Source: Cryptomeria japonica (Eukaryota; Streptophyta; Pinopsida; Cupressales; Cupressaceae). Taken from it: a stretch of DNA of 64,000 bases. The notes below the pieces were generated by a model. It made no database searches. It was not told the origin of the DNA and saw only the letters and a program-made list of their open reading frames with translations. Of the stretch, positions 33,842 through 45,015 are shown piece by piece. Every line of letters begins with the position of its first letter. Position 1 is the stretch's first letter. The DNA is taken from contig NC_081412.1 of assembly GCF_030272615.1 (NCBI RefSeq), positions 673,393,823 to 673,457,822 on the forward strand, written 5' to 3'. The position numbers were made by a program, and so were the translations under genes.

Positions 33842-34915
33842 ATGTCCTTAGTGGAATCTATTAGAGACAACACCATGGTGACCAATGCAGAGTTGGCAAA
33901 GAAAGTGGATGATCAGGGGGAAGAGAGTAGACTCCTAAAGGAGAAGTTGATTGGATTGGAAAGCAAGCTTGGTGTAGTTGAAACCAAGGTAGATGGAGTG
34001 TTGGTAAAGGTTGAGGGAGTAGAGGGGAAAGGTAAAGAAGTGTCAAAGATGGACAAAGTACCTGAAACTGATCCTATTTTAGAACAAGAACTTTTCCTAA
34101 AGGCATTGAAAGCCTTGAGTGGTAAATCACTAGAAGGATTGCCATTGTTTACTCGCAAGATGGAATCAAAAGTGGTTCTAGAATGGATAGAAGGCATGGA
34201 GAACAATTTTGAGTGTGAAGGCATAACTAGAGCCTAGAGAGTTAAAGTGCCCAAGTATAGGATGAGAGGAGTTTCTCTCACATGGTGTAAATTTATGCAA
34301 GATGAGAGGAATAAAATGGGCAAAGCACCCATCTCTTCTTGGAAATGAATGTTAGTCAAAATCAAATAATTCTATCTCCCTGATGACTATGAAGTGCAAA
34401 TTCATAGGAAAAGGCAAAAATTAAGAAAAAAATACCTTGATGTAAGGAGTTATATGGAGGATTTCCATAAACTTAGCCTTAGATCTCATGCGGTGGAAGA
34501 AGAGAGTGTTGAAGTTGCTATGTACCTAAATAGTCTATGGTGGAACATACAAGAAGAAATCAGTCTAATGAGCCCAAAGATAGTTCATCAAACCTATCAA
34601 CTTTCCCTTAAGGTGGAAGAAAAAATGAAAAGAAAACATGATTCAAGTAGAAATAGGGTTAGAGGTAGACTAAAAGACAATAGAGGCCATAGGGGAGGCT
34701 TTGGAGGAAGAATTTCTGAACAAAGAACACAAGGTGAGTCTAAACCCACTAAGCAGCAAGAAAGTGGTACTAGTAAAGGAGGATTCAATAGAGGAAGGGG
34801 ATCAAATAGTGGATTTAGATGAAGATCTAGTGGACAAGGTAGAGGTTCCTCATATTTTGCAACAATGAAGTGTTACCATTGCAAACAACTTGGTCTCTAG
34901 CATATAGGTGTCTGG
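33842..34915 (+). pseudogene. gag: E7 Gypsy Gag
   Basis: The likely start is ATG 33842 (MSLVESIRDNTMVTNAEL), because the open frame before it overlaps LTR and PBS. A coiled-coil segment (residues 10-85) precedes the capsid-like part (LPLFTRKMESKVVLEWIEGM). TAG stops fall near 34236 and 34347, and a frameshift at about 34390 leads into the rest (SYMEDFHKLSLRSHAVEEES). The Arg/Gly-rich tail ends in a knuckle starting CYHCKQLG near 34870 that has lost its His and last Cys and runs into TAG. Confidence 0.82.
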
Positions 34916-35514
34916 AGAAGGGATCATCATCACAAGGTAGTGAAAGGAGAGTGAACTATCTTCAAGAAGAGACTTCAAGTAGCAACACTTTAGAGGTTTC
35001 CTTAGAATCAGAGGTAGGTAACAACTTGATGATAAGGAGAACTTTGATAAAAGAATTAGTCAGAGAAGAGCCTAGCCAAAGAGGGTCATTATTCAAGATT
35101 AAATGCAAGATTATGGACAAAGTTTACAAAGTGATCATTGATTCAGGGTCAACAGACAACATTGTGTCAGAAGAGGCAGTGAGAAAGCTTAAATTGCAAA
35201 GGATACCTCACAACAACCCTTATAGAGTCACTTGGTTGAACAAAGGCCAACATGTCCTAGTCAATGAGAAAGCATGGGTGGGTTTTACCATTGGGAGGTA
35301 TAAGGACAAAGTGTTATGTGATGTCCTACCCATGGATGCATGTCATATTATATTAGGAAGACCATGGAAATTTGATAGAAAAGATATTCATGATGGAACC
35401 AAGAATGCATACTCATTCAAGAAAGATGGAGTCACATTCAAGATTCAGTCTATCCTTGAGGAAGGTGAAAAGAGGGCAGCAGATCCTAATGTTCTTTTGG
35501 TGAGTGAAAAATAG
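34916..35514 (+). pseudogene. pol: E7 aspartic protease
   Basis: The catalytic motif is VIIDSGSTDNIVSEEAVRKL (near 35131-35190), with D-S-G intact. HIILGRPWKFDRKDIHDGT near 35340-35400 is the conserved second half. The frame is open to TAG 35512-35514 and then continues in the same frame into RT, so the stop probably replaced a Gln codon. It would cut the polyprotein. Confidence 0.88.
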
Positions 35515-35517
35515 TTC

Positions 35518-36470
35518 TTGAAGACAATTGAGGAAGGCGAACATATAGGGTTTGCATTAGTAATGATTCCTAAAGAAGAAGATAAGAAAGAGCAGCCATA
35601 TTTGCCAATAGAGGTTCAAGACCTATTGAAGAAGTTCAAAGGCATAGTGAGTGATGGACAGCTAATGACCTTACCTCCTAAAAGAACAATAAGCCATCAA
35701 ATAGACTTTATTCCCAGAGCATCCTTACCTGACAAGGCAACTTACAAAATGACACCCCAACAAAATGTTGATATTTCCAAGGAAATCCAAGAGCTTTTAG
35801 ACCAAGGCCGGATTATGAATAACATTAGCCCTTGTGTTGTACCTACCGTGTTAGCCCCAAAGAAAGGTGGTACTTGGAGATTGTGTACTAACTCTAGAGC
35901 TATAAATAGGATCACTATCAGATATAGGTTTCCAATTCCTAGAATAGAAGACCTAATGGATTATTTGGGGGAAGCCAAATACTTTACCAAGATTGACCTT
36001 AAAGTGGATACCACCAAATCAGGATTAAGGAGGGTGATGAATGGAAAACAACATTCAAGACAATAGAGGGTCTTTATGAATGGCTTGTAATGCCATTTGG
36101 CTTATCCAATACTCCAAGAACCTTCATGAGACTCATGAATGAGGTGATGAAGGACTTCATAGGTAAATTTGTGATGGTGTACCTAGATGATATTCTCATT
36201 TTCAGTAAGGATAGGGCAGATCATATTAATCACTTTCAAAATGTGCTACAAAGATTGTATGATGAAAAGAAAGCCATGAACTTGGACACGTGTGAATTTG
36301 TCAAGCAGGAGTTGGTTTACCTTGGGTTTGTGTTGTCTCAAGAAAACCTCAAGATGGATCCTAGCAAGGTTGAAGCCATAGTGAAATGGCCTACTCCTAA
36401 GTCAGCAATAGAGGTGAGAAGCTTCCATGGTCTAGCTCAATACTACAAGAAGTTCATTAGGTAGCTCAGT
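35518..36470 (+). pseudogene. pol: E7 reverse transcriptase
   Basis: The order is IQELLDQGRIMNNISPCVVP, GTWRLCTNSRAINRITIRYR, then a one-base deletion near 36004 after FTKIDLK, then [20 protein letters not shown] and the active site [12 protein letters not shown] (near 36177-36210), with both Asp kept. The thumb part is [23 protein letters not shown] at 36462-36464 separates it from RNase H in the same frame. Length and order fit a complete Gypsy RT apart from the frameshift. Confidence 0.9.
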
Positions 36471-36960
36471 GCTATATGTGCACCAATGTTAGACACCATT
36501 AGAGGTGGAATGAAAGAAAAGTTTCAGTGGAATGAACAAGAAAACAGAGGTTTTGAAACCTTGAAGGAGAAGATAGCTACTCAACTAGTGCTAGTGTTGC
36601 CTAGTTTTGAGAAACTTTTCACAGTGGAATGTGATGCAAGCAATATTGCAATAGGTGTTGTCCTAAGCCAAGAAGAAAGACCAGTAGCTTTCCATAGTGA
36701 GAAGCTAAGTGATGCAAAGATGAAATACTCCTCATATGATTTGGAACTATATGCTTTAGTCCAGGCTTTGAGGAAGTGGAGACACTATCTCCTTCCTAAG
36801 GAAATTATAGTCTATACGGACAACCAAGCTCTAAGCTTCCTTAACTCACAAGATAAAATCAGTCATAAACAGATGAAATGGTTGGAGTACATGAAATCCT
36901 ACACATTCACAATCAAGCACAAAAAAGGATAGTTAAACTAGGTTGTTGATGCATTGAGCA
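36471..36960 (+). pseudogene. pol: E7 RNase H
   Basis: TVECDASNIAIGVVLSQEER carries the first acidic residue. SDAKMKYSSYDLELYALVQA and IIVYTDNQALSFLN carry the next two. The end reads KHKKG, TAG, LN, TAG, VVDALSKR, where two stops interrupt the otherwise normal linker to integrase. It would remove RNA from the RNA-DNA hybrid. Confidence 0.9.
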
Positions 36961-38079
36961 AAAGACTCTTGATAGTCCAAGAAATCCAATTAAGGAGCAT
37001 AGGTGTTGATAGTTTTAGAGACCTATACCTAGATCATGAAGACTTCTCAAATGCTTACAAGGTGTGTAAAGAGTATCAAAATCATTTCCATAGTGAGTAT
37101 TCAGATTTTACTTTGCAAGATGGACTATTGTTTAAAGGTGGACAACTTTGTGTGCCTAGAGGGTCAATGGGAGAAAATATCATACAAGAGAAGCATAATG
37201 GCAGCCTTAGTGGTCATTTTGGAGTCAATAAGACTCAAGAGTTGGTTCAGAGGTATTACTATTGGCATAGGATGAATCATGATGTGAAAAAGTATGTGGA
37301 GACTTGTATAGTTTGTCAAAAGGCCAGAGGTACTTCTTCAAATGCCGGTTTATACCAACCTCTTCCCATACTAGATAGACCTTGGGAGTGCATTAGTATG
37401 GACTTTGTAGTAGGTTTACCAAGGACAAAGTAAGGATTTGACTTCATTTATGTCATTGTGGACAGATTTAGTAAGATGGCCCACTTTGTACCTTGCAAGA
37501 CTACTCATGATGCATGCCAAATAGCTCATTTGTTATTCAAAGAAGTGATAAGAATACATGGTTTACCCATGAGCATTGTTTCAGATAGGGACTCAAAGTT
37601 CATGAGTCATTTTTGGAAGACACTTTGGCAAAATATTGGCACCAACCTATCTTTTGGATCAGCCTAACATCCTCAAACAAATGGGCAGATCAAAGTGGTT
37701 AATAGGAGCTTGGGGAACTTATTGAGGTGCCTTACAAAAGAGTATGGATAGACATGGGAACAAGTACTTTCACAAGATGAATATGCATACAATGACATAA
37801 TGAATATAACCACAGGAAAGAACCCTTTTGAAGTTGTCTGTGGTCTTCACCTAAGAGGTACTTTGGAGCTGAGAGACTTAGGTAATGCATAAACAAGAAG
37901 TGGATATGTAGAAGACTTTTCTTAGTCAATGAAGGAAGTACATGAATCATTCAAGAAAGCATTGATAGAGAACACAAGTAAAATCAAGAAAAAAGTTGAT
38001 GCGAGAAGAAAGGACCTACAATTCCAATAGGACATCTTGTCATGGTGCACCTAAACAAAGAAAGGCTACAACAAGGAGT
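36961..38079 (+). pseudogene. pol: E7 integrase, zinc-finger and catalytic core
   Basis: The HHCC finger is complete (HNGSLSGHFGVNKTQELVQR ... CIVCQK, near 37195-37325). Core: first Asp in ISMDFVVGLP, second in [12 protein letters not shown], third position NGQIKVVNRS, where Lys replaces the catalytic Glu (G-to-A change). Stops occur at 37431-37433, 37665-37667 and 37749-37751, with more later. The change of the catalytic Glu alone should abolish strand transfer. Confidence 0.9.
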
Positions 38080-38233
38080 ACCTAACAAGTTGCAAATGAG
38101 AAGGTTGGGTCCATGTGCTATTCTATCCAAGTATGGAAAAAATGCATACAAGGTGGACCTAACAAGTTGCAAATGAGAAGGTTGGATCCATGTGCCATTC
38201 TAGCCAAGTATGGAAAAAATGCATACAAGGTGG
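38080..38233 (+). repeat. 77 bp tandem duplication in E7 integrase C-terminus
   Basis: 38080-38156 and 38157-38233 are near-identical (differences such as gggt/ggat and ctatcc/ctagcc). The period of 77 is not a multiple of three, so it shifts the frame. The second copy is in frame with the chromodomain part. Confidence 0.93.
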
Positions 38234-38550
38234 ACCTACCTAGTGAAATAGGATTGTCACCGGTTTTCAATATAGAAGACTTAGTTTCCTACAAAGGACC
38301 AATTCAAGGTTCAGATTGTAGTCACTCAGAGGTATTAGATGATGCAAAGAACCTTCAGTTACCAGCAAAACTAAATCCAAAGGCTGAGAAGGTATTGAGT
38401 TCAAGGATCGCTAAGAAGACAAGGCATCAAATCTATTGGGAGCACCTAATCAAGTTACAAGGGTATGCATGATGTTGAAGCTACATGGGTACTTGAGACA
38501 AAGTTTAAGAAGTTAGGCATTGATCAAAATTTGATTCTCAAGGAGGTGAA
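38113..38550 (+). pseudogene. pol: E7 integrase C-terminal domain with chromodomain
   Basis: RRLDPCAILAKYGKNAYKVD and LSPVFNIEDLVSYKG form the integrase C-terminal fold seen in chromoviruses. After a Lys/Ser linker comes a chromodomain-like segment with YWEHLIKLQGY and then, after a one-base shift near 38465, DVEATWVLETKFKKLG. Chromodomains bind histone marks and steer insertion to heterochromatin, in keeping with the nested location. Confidence 0.85.
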
Positions 38551-38574
38551 TTAGTTTTCTTTTGTTTCGGAGCA

Positions 38575-39947
38575 TGGTGCAAGAGCACTTAGGACTTAGG
38601 CTTATAGTTTTTTCTCAATTTTGGCTTGTACTTAACTTATCCAAGTCAAGTAATTAATAAGGACTCTAGGAGAGTCCAAGAGTGAGTGTGATGAGTCAAG
38701 TATAGGCCTAGTTGAGTTAGTTTCTTCCTAGGTTTGCATTTTGTGCATAAGTAGTGGCTTGAGTAGGAAATTGACCTACTTAATGGTAAAAAATGGCAAA
38801 AATTGGTATGAGAATTAGAGAGGTTTAGGATAGTCTTATGAATACTTAAAAAGTCAAGAGTAATGACTTAGAATAGGTTTCATAGGCTGGAAAAGCAAAA
38901 AGTGCAAAGTTGTAAAAGTTGTCATGACAACTTTTGAAAGTTGTCATGACAATTTTTGTCCTAAAATGCTTAGCGATAGAGTAAGGGATAGAAAAATGCC
39001 ATAGAATGCCTCTACACATGGGGAAGACTATAAAATCCTCCTCTTGCATGGCTACCAAGGTTAGAGTTTTGTTTTCGTATGATCAACAATCTGAAACTAC
39101 TCATTTTCAGATTGTTTGTCACTATATTATTTTGCTCATAATGTGAATACAAATGGATTGAATCCATTGATCCAGTAATGGAGTGATTTTATTTGGTGTG
39201 TTTCAAATTCTTTTAATTCATTCCAAGCTTTTTAATTAGTGTTTGTTAGTATTTTCATTGCTTTATTTTCAATCAACAAGTTTTGGCTTGTAAATAGCAA
39301 TTTTGTGTAAAATGGTTGCCCCAGAAAATCACTTCATGCTACCATCATGGTCTTTTGGGACATGAAAGGAAACAACTTGTACAATGTACATATGTAGGGA
39401 GAAGTTCTGGAAGTAATTTTGACATGGCTATCACCTTGTTCTAGGCGAGTCTAGGAGCAACCCAGCTAGAGTAGAGAGGGTGAAATTGGAGTGCATAGTA
39501 CAAGGGTGAGCATAAAACCACAACAAAACCTTTTGGAGGGTTACATGAGGTCCATACAGAGTTTCCATTGCAAGGAGAAGCCTTAAAAATACTTTTTGAT
39601 GCCCATTTCAGAAACTTGACCAGTCACTACCGGTTTAGAGGCCTAAAAACCCTTGTAAACCCTCATTTTTTGAGTTAGGGCATTGTACGGTGAGCTAGGA
39701 AACCAAAACAACCAAAATAACTTGGGGTTAGGTGTATGATTGGAGAAAATCCAACCTTTTTGTAGGGTCTTTTGGACCATTTTCCTCTAAACCCACAAAA
39801 ACTAGATTTTGGAGGCCTAATAGGGGCTCATTCCTTGTAGCCCTGTTTCTATGCAAAATGGTGAAATCGATAAGAAAGGTAATGAATGCAAACCACAAAT
39901 GGACCCAAAAGGAATTCATTTCATGTTAATAGCCACCTCCAATAGTA
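38575..39947 (+). repeat. E7 3' LTR, truncated
   Basis: It starts TGGTGCAAGAGC like the other copies. It lacks about the last 250 bp and also about 20 bp near 39940. It joins duplicated E6 LTR sequence at AGTA (39944-39947), shared by both partners. Confidence 0.9.
39029..39035 (+). promoter_or_regulatory. TATA box in E7 LTR
   Basis: TATAAAA in 'gaagactataaaatcctcc'. The solo LTR has TATAAAAA at 41073-41080, while the 5' LTR has lost it. The position in the LTR middle fits a U3 promoter. Confidence 0.6.
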
Positions 39948-40619
39948 TAATCAAATAATTGCATCGATCACAACATTGCACAATAATAACACAAGAAGAA
40001 GACTTACGGCAAAATTCCTTAAGGGTTACTAATGAAGAATTAGCCAAAAGATAAATTGGACAATTATGATCAATCCAATAATCCATCATTAACTTAGTGA
40101 ACATAAGAATCCACATGCAATAACATATACAAATTGAAAGATTGAAATGATACAACATAGTTTCTCTTCAATAAGCATTTACACATAATAAAGAAAACTG
40201 ATAAATAACATCCAAAACTTAGGATTACATTGATCCTCCAATACATGGCTCTCAATATACATATAAAGTTACAACTTAACCAAATACAAGGTTACATAAA
40301 TCTCATAGATATAATGACCACATAGGTCTCCAAAGAATAATCTCCAAACATGAGATAGATCATGAGTCATGAACCACAGTAACACTTGCGAAGCCAATCC
40401 TCACATGAAGGCATGAACAAGAATATTCGATGGGAAGTGGCACTACCACCTGACCATGTGATCCCAAACTGGAATCACCCCACTATGCTAGGAGATAGCA
40501 GAGGACCCTCAAGCAAGAAAAAGCATGACATGGTCGATAGAACAATACCACTCCATGATAGCATAATACAACTCCACAATAATCTAGGTCACTCAACATC
40601 ACAATACACAAGTGACTTG
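39944..40619 (-). repeat. Second copy of 0.68 kb of the E6 right LTR
   Basis: It aligns with 31484-32161 and shares variants with that copy rather than with the left LTR (e.g. 'gatagcagaggaccctc'). It ends in ACTTG (40615-40619), exactly the E7 target site. It is therefore a duplication of the insertion locus, not a third E6. Confidence 0.9.
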
Positions 40620-42256
40620 TGGTGCAAGAGCACCTGGGAATTAGGCTTATAGTCTTTTCTCAATTTTGGCTTGTGCTGACCTTATCCAAGTTAGGTACTT
40701 AATAAGGACTCTGGAAGGGTCCAAGAGTGAGTGTGATGAGTCAAGTGTAGGCCTAGTTGAGTTAGTTTCTTCCTAGGTTTGCATTTTGTGCCTAAGTAGT
40801 GGTTTGAGTAGGAAATTGACCTACTTAATGGTCAAAAATAGTAAAAATTGGTATGATCATTAGAGAGGTTTAGGATAGTCTTAGGAATGCTTAAAAAGTT
40901 AAGAGTAATGACTTAGAATAGGTTTCATACGTTGGAAAAGAAAAAAGTTTAGAGTTGTAAAAGTTGTCATGACAACTTTTGAAAGTTGTCATGACAATTT
41001 TATCCCAAAATACTTAGCGATGGAGTTAGGGATAGAAAAATTCCCTAGAATTCCTCCACACATGGGGAAGAATATAAAAACTTCCTCTTTCATGGTTAGC
41101 AAGGTTAGAGTTTTGTTTTCGTATGATCAACAATCTGAAACTACTCATTTTTGGACTTTTTGTCACTATTTTGGCTTATTTTGCTCATAATGTGAATACA
41201 AATGGATTGAATCCATTGATTCAGTAATGGATTGAGTTTATTTGGTGTTTTTTAGAGTCTTTTAATTCATTTTAGTCTTTTTAGTTAGTGTGTGTTAGTG
41301 TTTTCATTTCTTTGTTTTCAATCAGCCAATTTTGGCTTGTAAATAGCAATTTTGTGTAAAATGGTTGCCCCATAAAATCCCTTTGTGCTATCATCATAGT
41401 CTATTGGTACACGGAAGGAAGCCATTTTTATAGTGTACATATGTATGGATAATTTCAAGAAGTAATGTTTGACATGGCTATCACCTTGTTCTAGGTGAGT
41501 CTAGGAGCAACCTGGCTAGAGAAGATAGGGTGAAATTGGAGTGCATAGTGCAGGGGTGAGCATAAAACCACAACCAAACCTTTTGGAGGGGTCCATTAAT
41601 TCCATACAGAATTTTCATTGCAAGGAGAAGCCTTGAAAAGACCTTTTGATGTCCATTTCACAATCTTGACCAGTCATTGCCGGTTTAGAGGCCTAAAAAC
41701 CCTTGTAAATCCTCATTTTTTGAGTTAGGGCATTGTACGGTGAGCTGGGAAACCAAAACCACCAAAATAACTTGGGGTTAGGTGTATGTTTCAATAAAAT
41801 AAAACCTTTTGGTAGGGTCTTTTGGACTTTTTTCCTCTAAACCCACAAAAACCTGATTTTGGAGGCCTAATAGGGGCTCATTCCTTGTAGCCCTTTTTCT
41901 AGGCAAAATTGTGAAATTGGTAAGAAAGGTAATGAATGCAAACCACAAATGGACCAAAATGAATTAATTTCATGTTAATAGGCACCTAATCACCTCTACA
42001 ACAACTCACAACAACAAGAGGTGAAATTGAAGACTTGAAGACAAGATAATAGAATGAGCATGTGGAAAACACTTTGAATTGGTAGGGTTCCTAGTTAAAT
42101 AATTGATGCAAACACCTTGAGAATAGACAAGAATAAAACCCTAGAAGAGATTGAGAAGGACTTGGAGGTCTTAGAGAATAGCTAGACCTAGAGAGGTTGG
42201 TGGAATTGAGCAACACCAACTAGGTGGAGTGAGAGCAAGCTAGGTGAACCCCACCA
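40620..42256 (+). repeat. Solo E7 LTR (1637 bp)
   Basis: It is complete from TGGTGCAAGAG to CCCCACCA and flanked by perfect ACTTG repeats (40615-40619, 42257-42261). No internal region follows, so it is the product of LTR-LTR recombination. It retains the paired palindromes and the TATA box. Confidence 0.93.
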
Positions 42257-45010
42257 ACTTGACATCACAATACACAAGTGAACCTAAAGAGAGAGTGTCA
42301 TCGCATAGATTATGATGGTTACCATGGTCAGCCTCCATAGGTCCTAACCCCCATCATAGTTTTATCTTGGTAACCTTTCCCAAACCTTCGGCTCCAACTA
42401 ATTCACATGCGGACCCTGCCAACCTTTCGTGAAGACAAGGTGGTTGGTTTTCCATTCCAGGCCTTCCCACTACATCATGAGCCCTATACAAGCACTCACC
42501 CATGTGCAAGGTACAATATCTTATATAATGTTATATACTACCCACCTAATCAATTTATTAGATTATCACTTATTATCTGTCTTTCAATGGGTTATCCTTC
42601 CAACCACTTTGGGCATGGCCCCAACTCGAAAGCCACTCTCTCGAAGGACACTAAACAAACATGGTCACTCCCCAAGGATCGTATGGTGAAGAAAATGACC
42701 ATAACACCGCTATCCAAGAACAAGTGGTAAAAAAAAAGACATACTAACTCTTGGTTAATCATAAGGCAAAGTCACTACATGGTTAAGACAACGAGGTCAT
42801 CATGTATCACTTGGTCAAAGGTACCAAATATGCCACAATAGGATGACTGGACCAAAGATGATAAATAACAAAAATATAACTCTTTGCATGGAAAGATAAT
42901 GTCACTAAGTCTGCACTCAGACAAGCTCTGAGAAAATTAGCATCATAAGTACTTGCAACTCCATTGATTGAAAATTAAATAAAACACCCTTTTACAACAT
43001 TCACATCTATCTAATTTCCAAATCAATATTCCAACAAGAATAAAATCCACATTAAATATTCAACCGAATAAAATATGAATTGATAATAGACATTTAATCT
43101 ATTTCCAGAATACATCCAAATTCTAATTTGAAGTTCATATTCCAGCCTTGATTTCAATAACTAAATTTATTAAATCAATATAATAATTATCACTTTATAA
43201 ATTACCATTTTAAAATTTAACTATAAAACCAGCTTATATTTATTGCATTTTATAAAAATAATAAACGACACATAATAAATTGTACCGTGAAGGGTACAAA
43301 GGCATGTAGGGGCCAAAGCCAACCTGCGGTAGTGATGTTGTCAGAGCCACAGGCAATACCTATTGGTAGTACTGCTACCGACCGGTAGCATTCCTACCGA
43401 CTAGTAGTGTTGCTACTCCTAGTATAAGCCACTACCGACTGGTAGTATTGCTACCGCGTAGCAGCCTTACCGACTGGTATTGCTGCTACCGCGTAGTAGT
43501 ACTGCTGACCGGTAGTGCTGCTACTTGTGGTAGTCAGATACTACCATCCCGCATGGTGAGACTAGCCTGCCATGGGGTAAGGAAAGATCAATCTATAAAA
43601 TAAAATTCACACTTCCTTAGTAATTAAAATCGATATAAAATGAACTCAATTCATCCCTATACTTTTCACGGGCACACACACATAGTGCCAAATTCTAGAA
43701 TATAAAGGGATATTTACCAGTAAGGTAAATGGAGAGTTAAAATCACTCAAGAACCCAATAAATAATGATTTAGGCAACAATAGAATAATTCAATAGGTAG
43801 GAGAAGGGTTAAGATAAATTTCTTCACTTCCATACAGAGGAAGAATTCCTTGCATCTATCAAGAGGTAAACAACCAAATTTTGCCAACATAAACCCAAAT
43901 CTTGGGCAATTAGATACTATAAAGCACACAACAAGCTAAATCTAATTCTTTCTATCCATAATAGAAAAGGTAATTCAAGAAGTTGATTTTCAAGAACAAA
44001 AACAAACAACAAGTAGAGAATGAACCATTTCTTTCCTATATTCAAACATATGATATGAGTTTCACAAAATCAACAATAACGGGCACTCTTTCTTTCATTC
44101 CAATCATTCTACAAGAATCTACAAAGAGATTTGCATTTTTCCAACACATAGGAAGCAACTGAAATATTCAAAATTAAATTTCAAATAGGAAGAGATTATC
44201 CAACCTTCAAGAAAACTAGCAAGAAAAATGATGGAAGAATCCCAGTCTTTGCAAACCAAATCCAATTCTAGCTCCTCTTCTAGAATGGTTTTCCAAATTT
44301 CTCTTTCAAAATTTCTGCCTTCCCATTCCCATGAACTTCCAGGATTATATGGGAAGAAAAATTTCAACCTAAACTTTCTAAGTTAAAAGTTTTCTCCACT
44401 AATTAGATTAAATTGTTTTTAAAAAGTAAAAGCAATCAGATTTACCTTTATCCAAAAACAATTCTTTTTCAATAAATAAAATACAAAAGTCAAATGGAAA
44501 GATAAAAAGAAAAGCTTTTAATAATATTTTCTATTTTCCATAATACTTTATTTCAACATAAGCATTTAACATCTAAATGGCAAGGGAAATACTTATTTCT
44601 TTTCGCAATATAATAATATAACTTTACACAATAAAATAATCCATTTTAACCATTTAATTATAGCGACTCATTAATTTATTTAAATCAATAATCTCAAGAG
44701 CATAATAATTAACTAATTATGGCAACATAAAAAAAGCATCATCCACTCAATTAAATAACCGTTTAAATAAATGGAAACACACAAACAAGGAATGATCAAA
44801 TGATGACTCACAAATGACCAAACCAAAGCACTATGACTCACATACCAGCCAGATGGGAAATACAATCGACTGACAACACTCACACGAGGGTAACTCTGGG
44901 TCAAGTTAGGGTCCAACAAATATCTCCGCCACTCCCATTGGACATTTAAAGAACACTCAGAACTTTGAAACTAGGTGGAGTTGATACCCCATACCTACCC
45001 GGTACTTGTA
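42257..45010 (-). repeat. E6 5' LTR, outer part
   Basis: It continues the E6 LTR from the E7 insertion site to the element end, matching 24395-27134. CTTGC at 45011-45015 pairs with 23646-23650. Short frames inside are not coding. Confidence 0.92.
43363..43545. repeat. Palindromic minisatellite in E6 LTR, copy 2
   Basis: Dyads such as CTACCGACCGGTAG-like and CTGCTACCGCGTAGTAG repeat about eight times. The CpG-containing forms are better kept here than in copy 1, where many CG have become CA or TG. Confidence 0.82.
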
Positions 45011-45015
45011 CTTGC

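Larger units (their letters stand above)
32162..39947 (+). mobile_element. E7: chromovirus (Gypsy) nested in the E6 LTR
   Basis: Plus-strand order: 5' LTR, PBS, gag, protease, RT, RNase H, integrase with chromodomain, then a 3' LTR truncated by about 270 bp. ACTCG (32157-32161) lies before it. The matching right duplication ACTTG is found after the downstream solo LTR (42257-42261), showing that a rearrangement separated the original ends. Confidence 0.9.
23651..45010 (-). mobile_element. E6: Del/Tekay-like chromovirus (Gypsy), split by E7
   Basis: Left LTR 23651-27134, interior 27135-31417, right LTR 31418-32161 plus 42262-45010. CTTGC flanks both ends (23646-23650 and 45011-45015). Domain order on the minus strand is gag, protease, RT, RNase H, integrase and a short chromodomain-like tail, as in chromoviruses. 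The right LTR is interrupted by E7 and its duplicated solo LTR. All ORFs are broken. Confidence 0.9.

Noticed and set aside
32162-39947. Endogenous pararetrovirus as an alternative for E7
   Set aside because: E7 has LTRs, PBS, target duplication, integrase and chromodomain; no movement or coat protein region is present.
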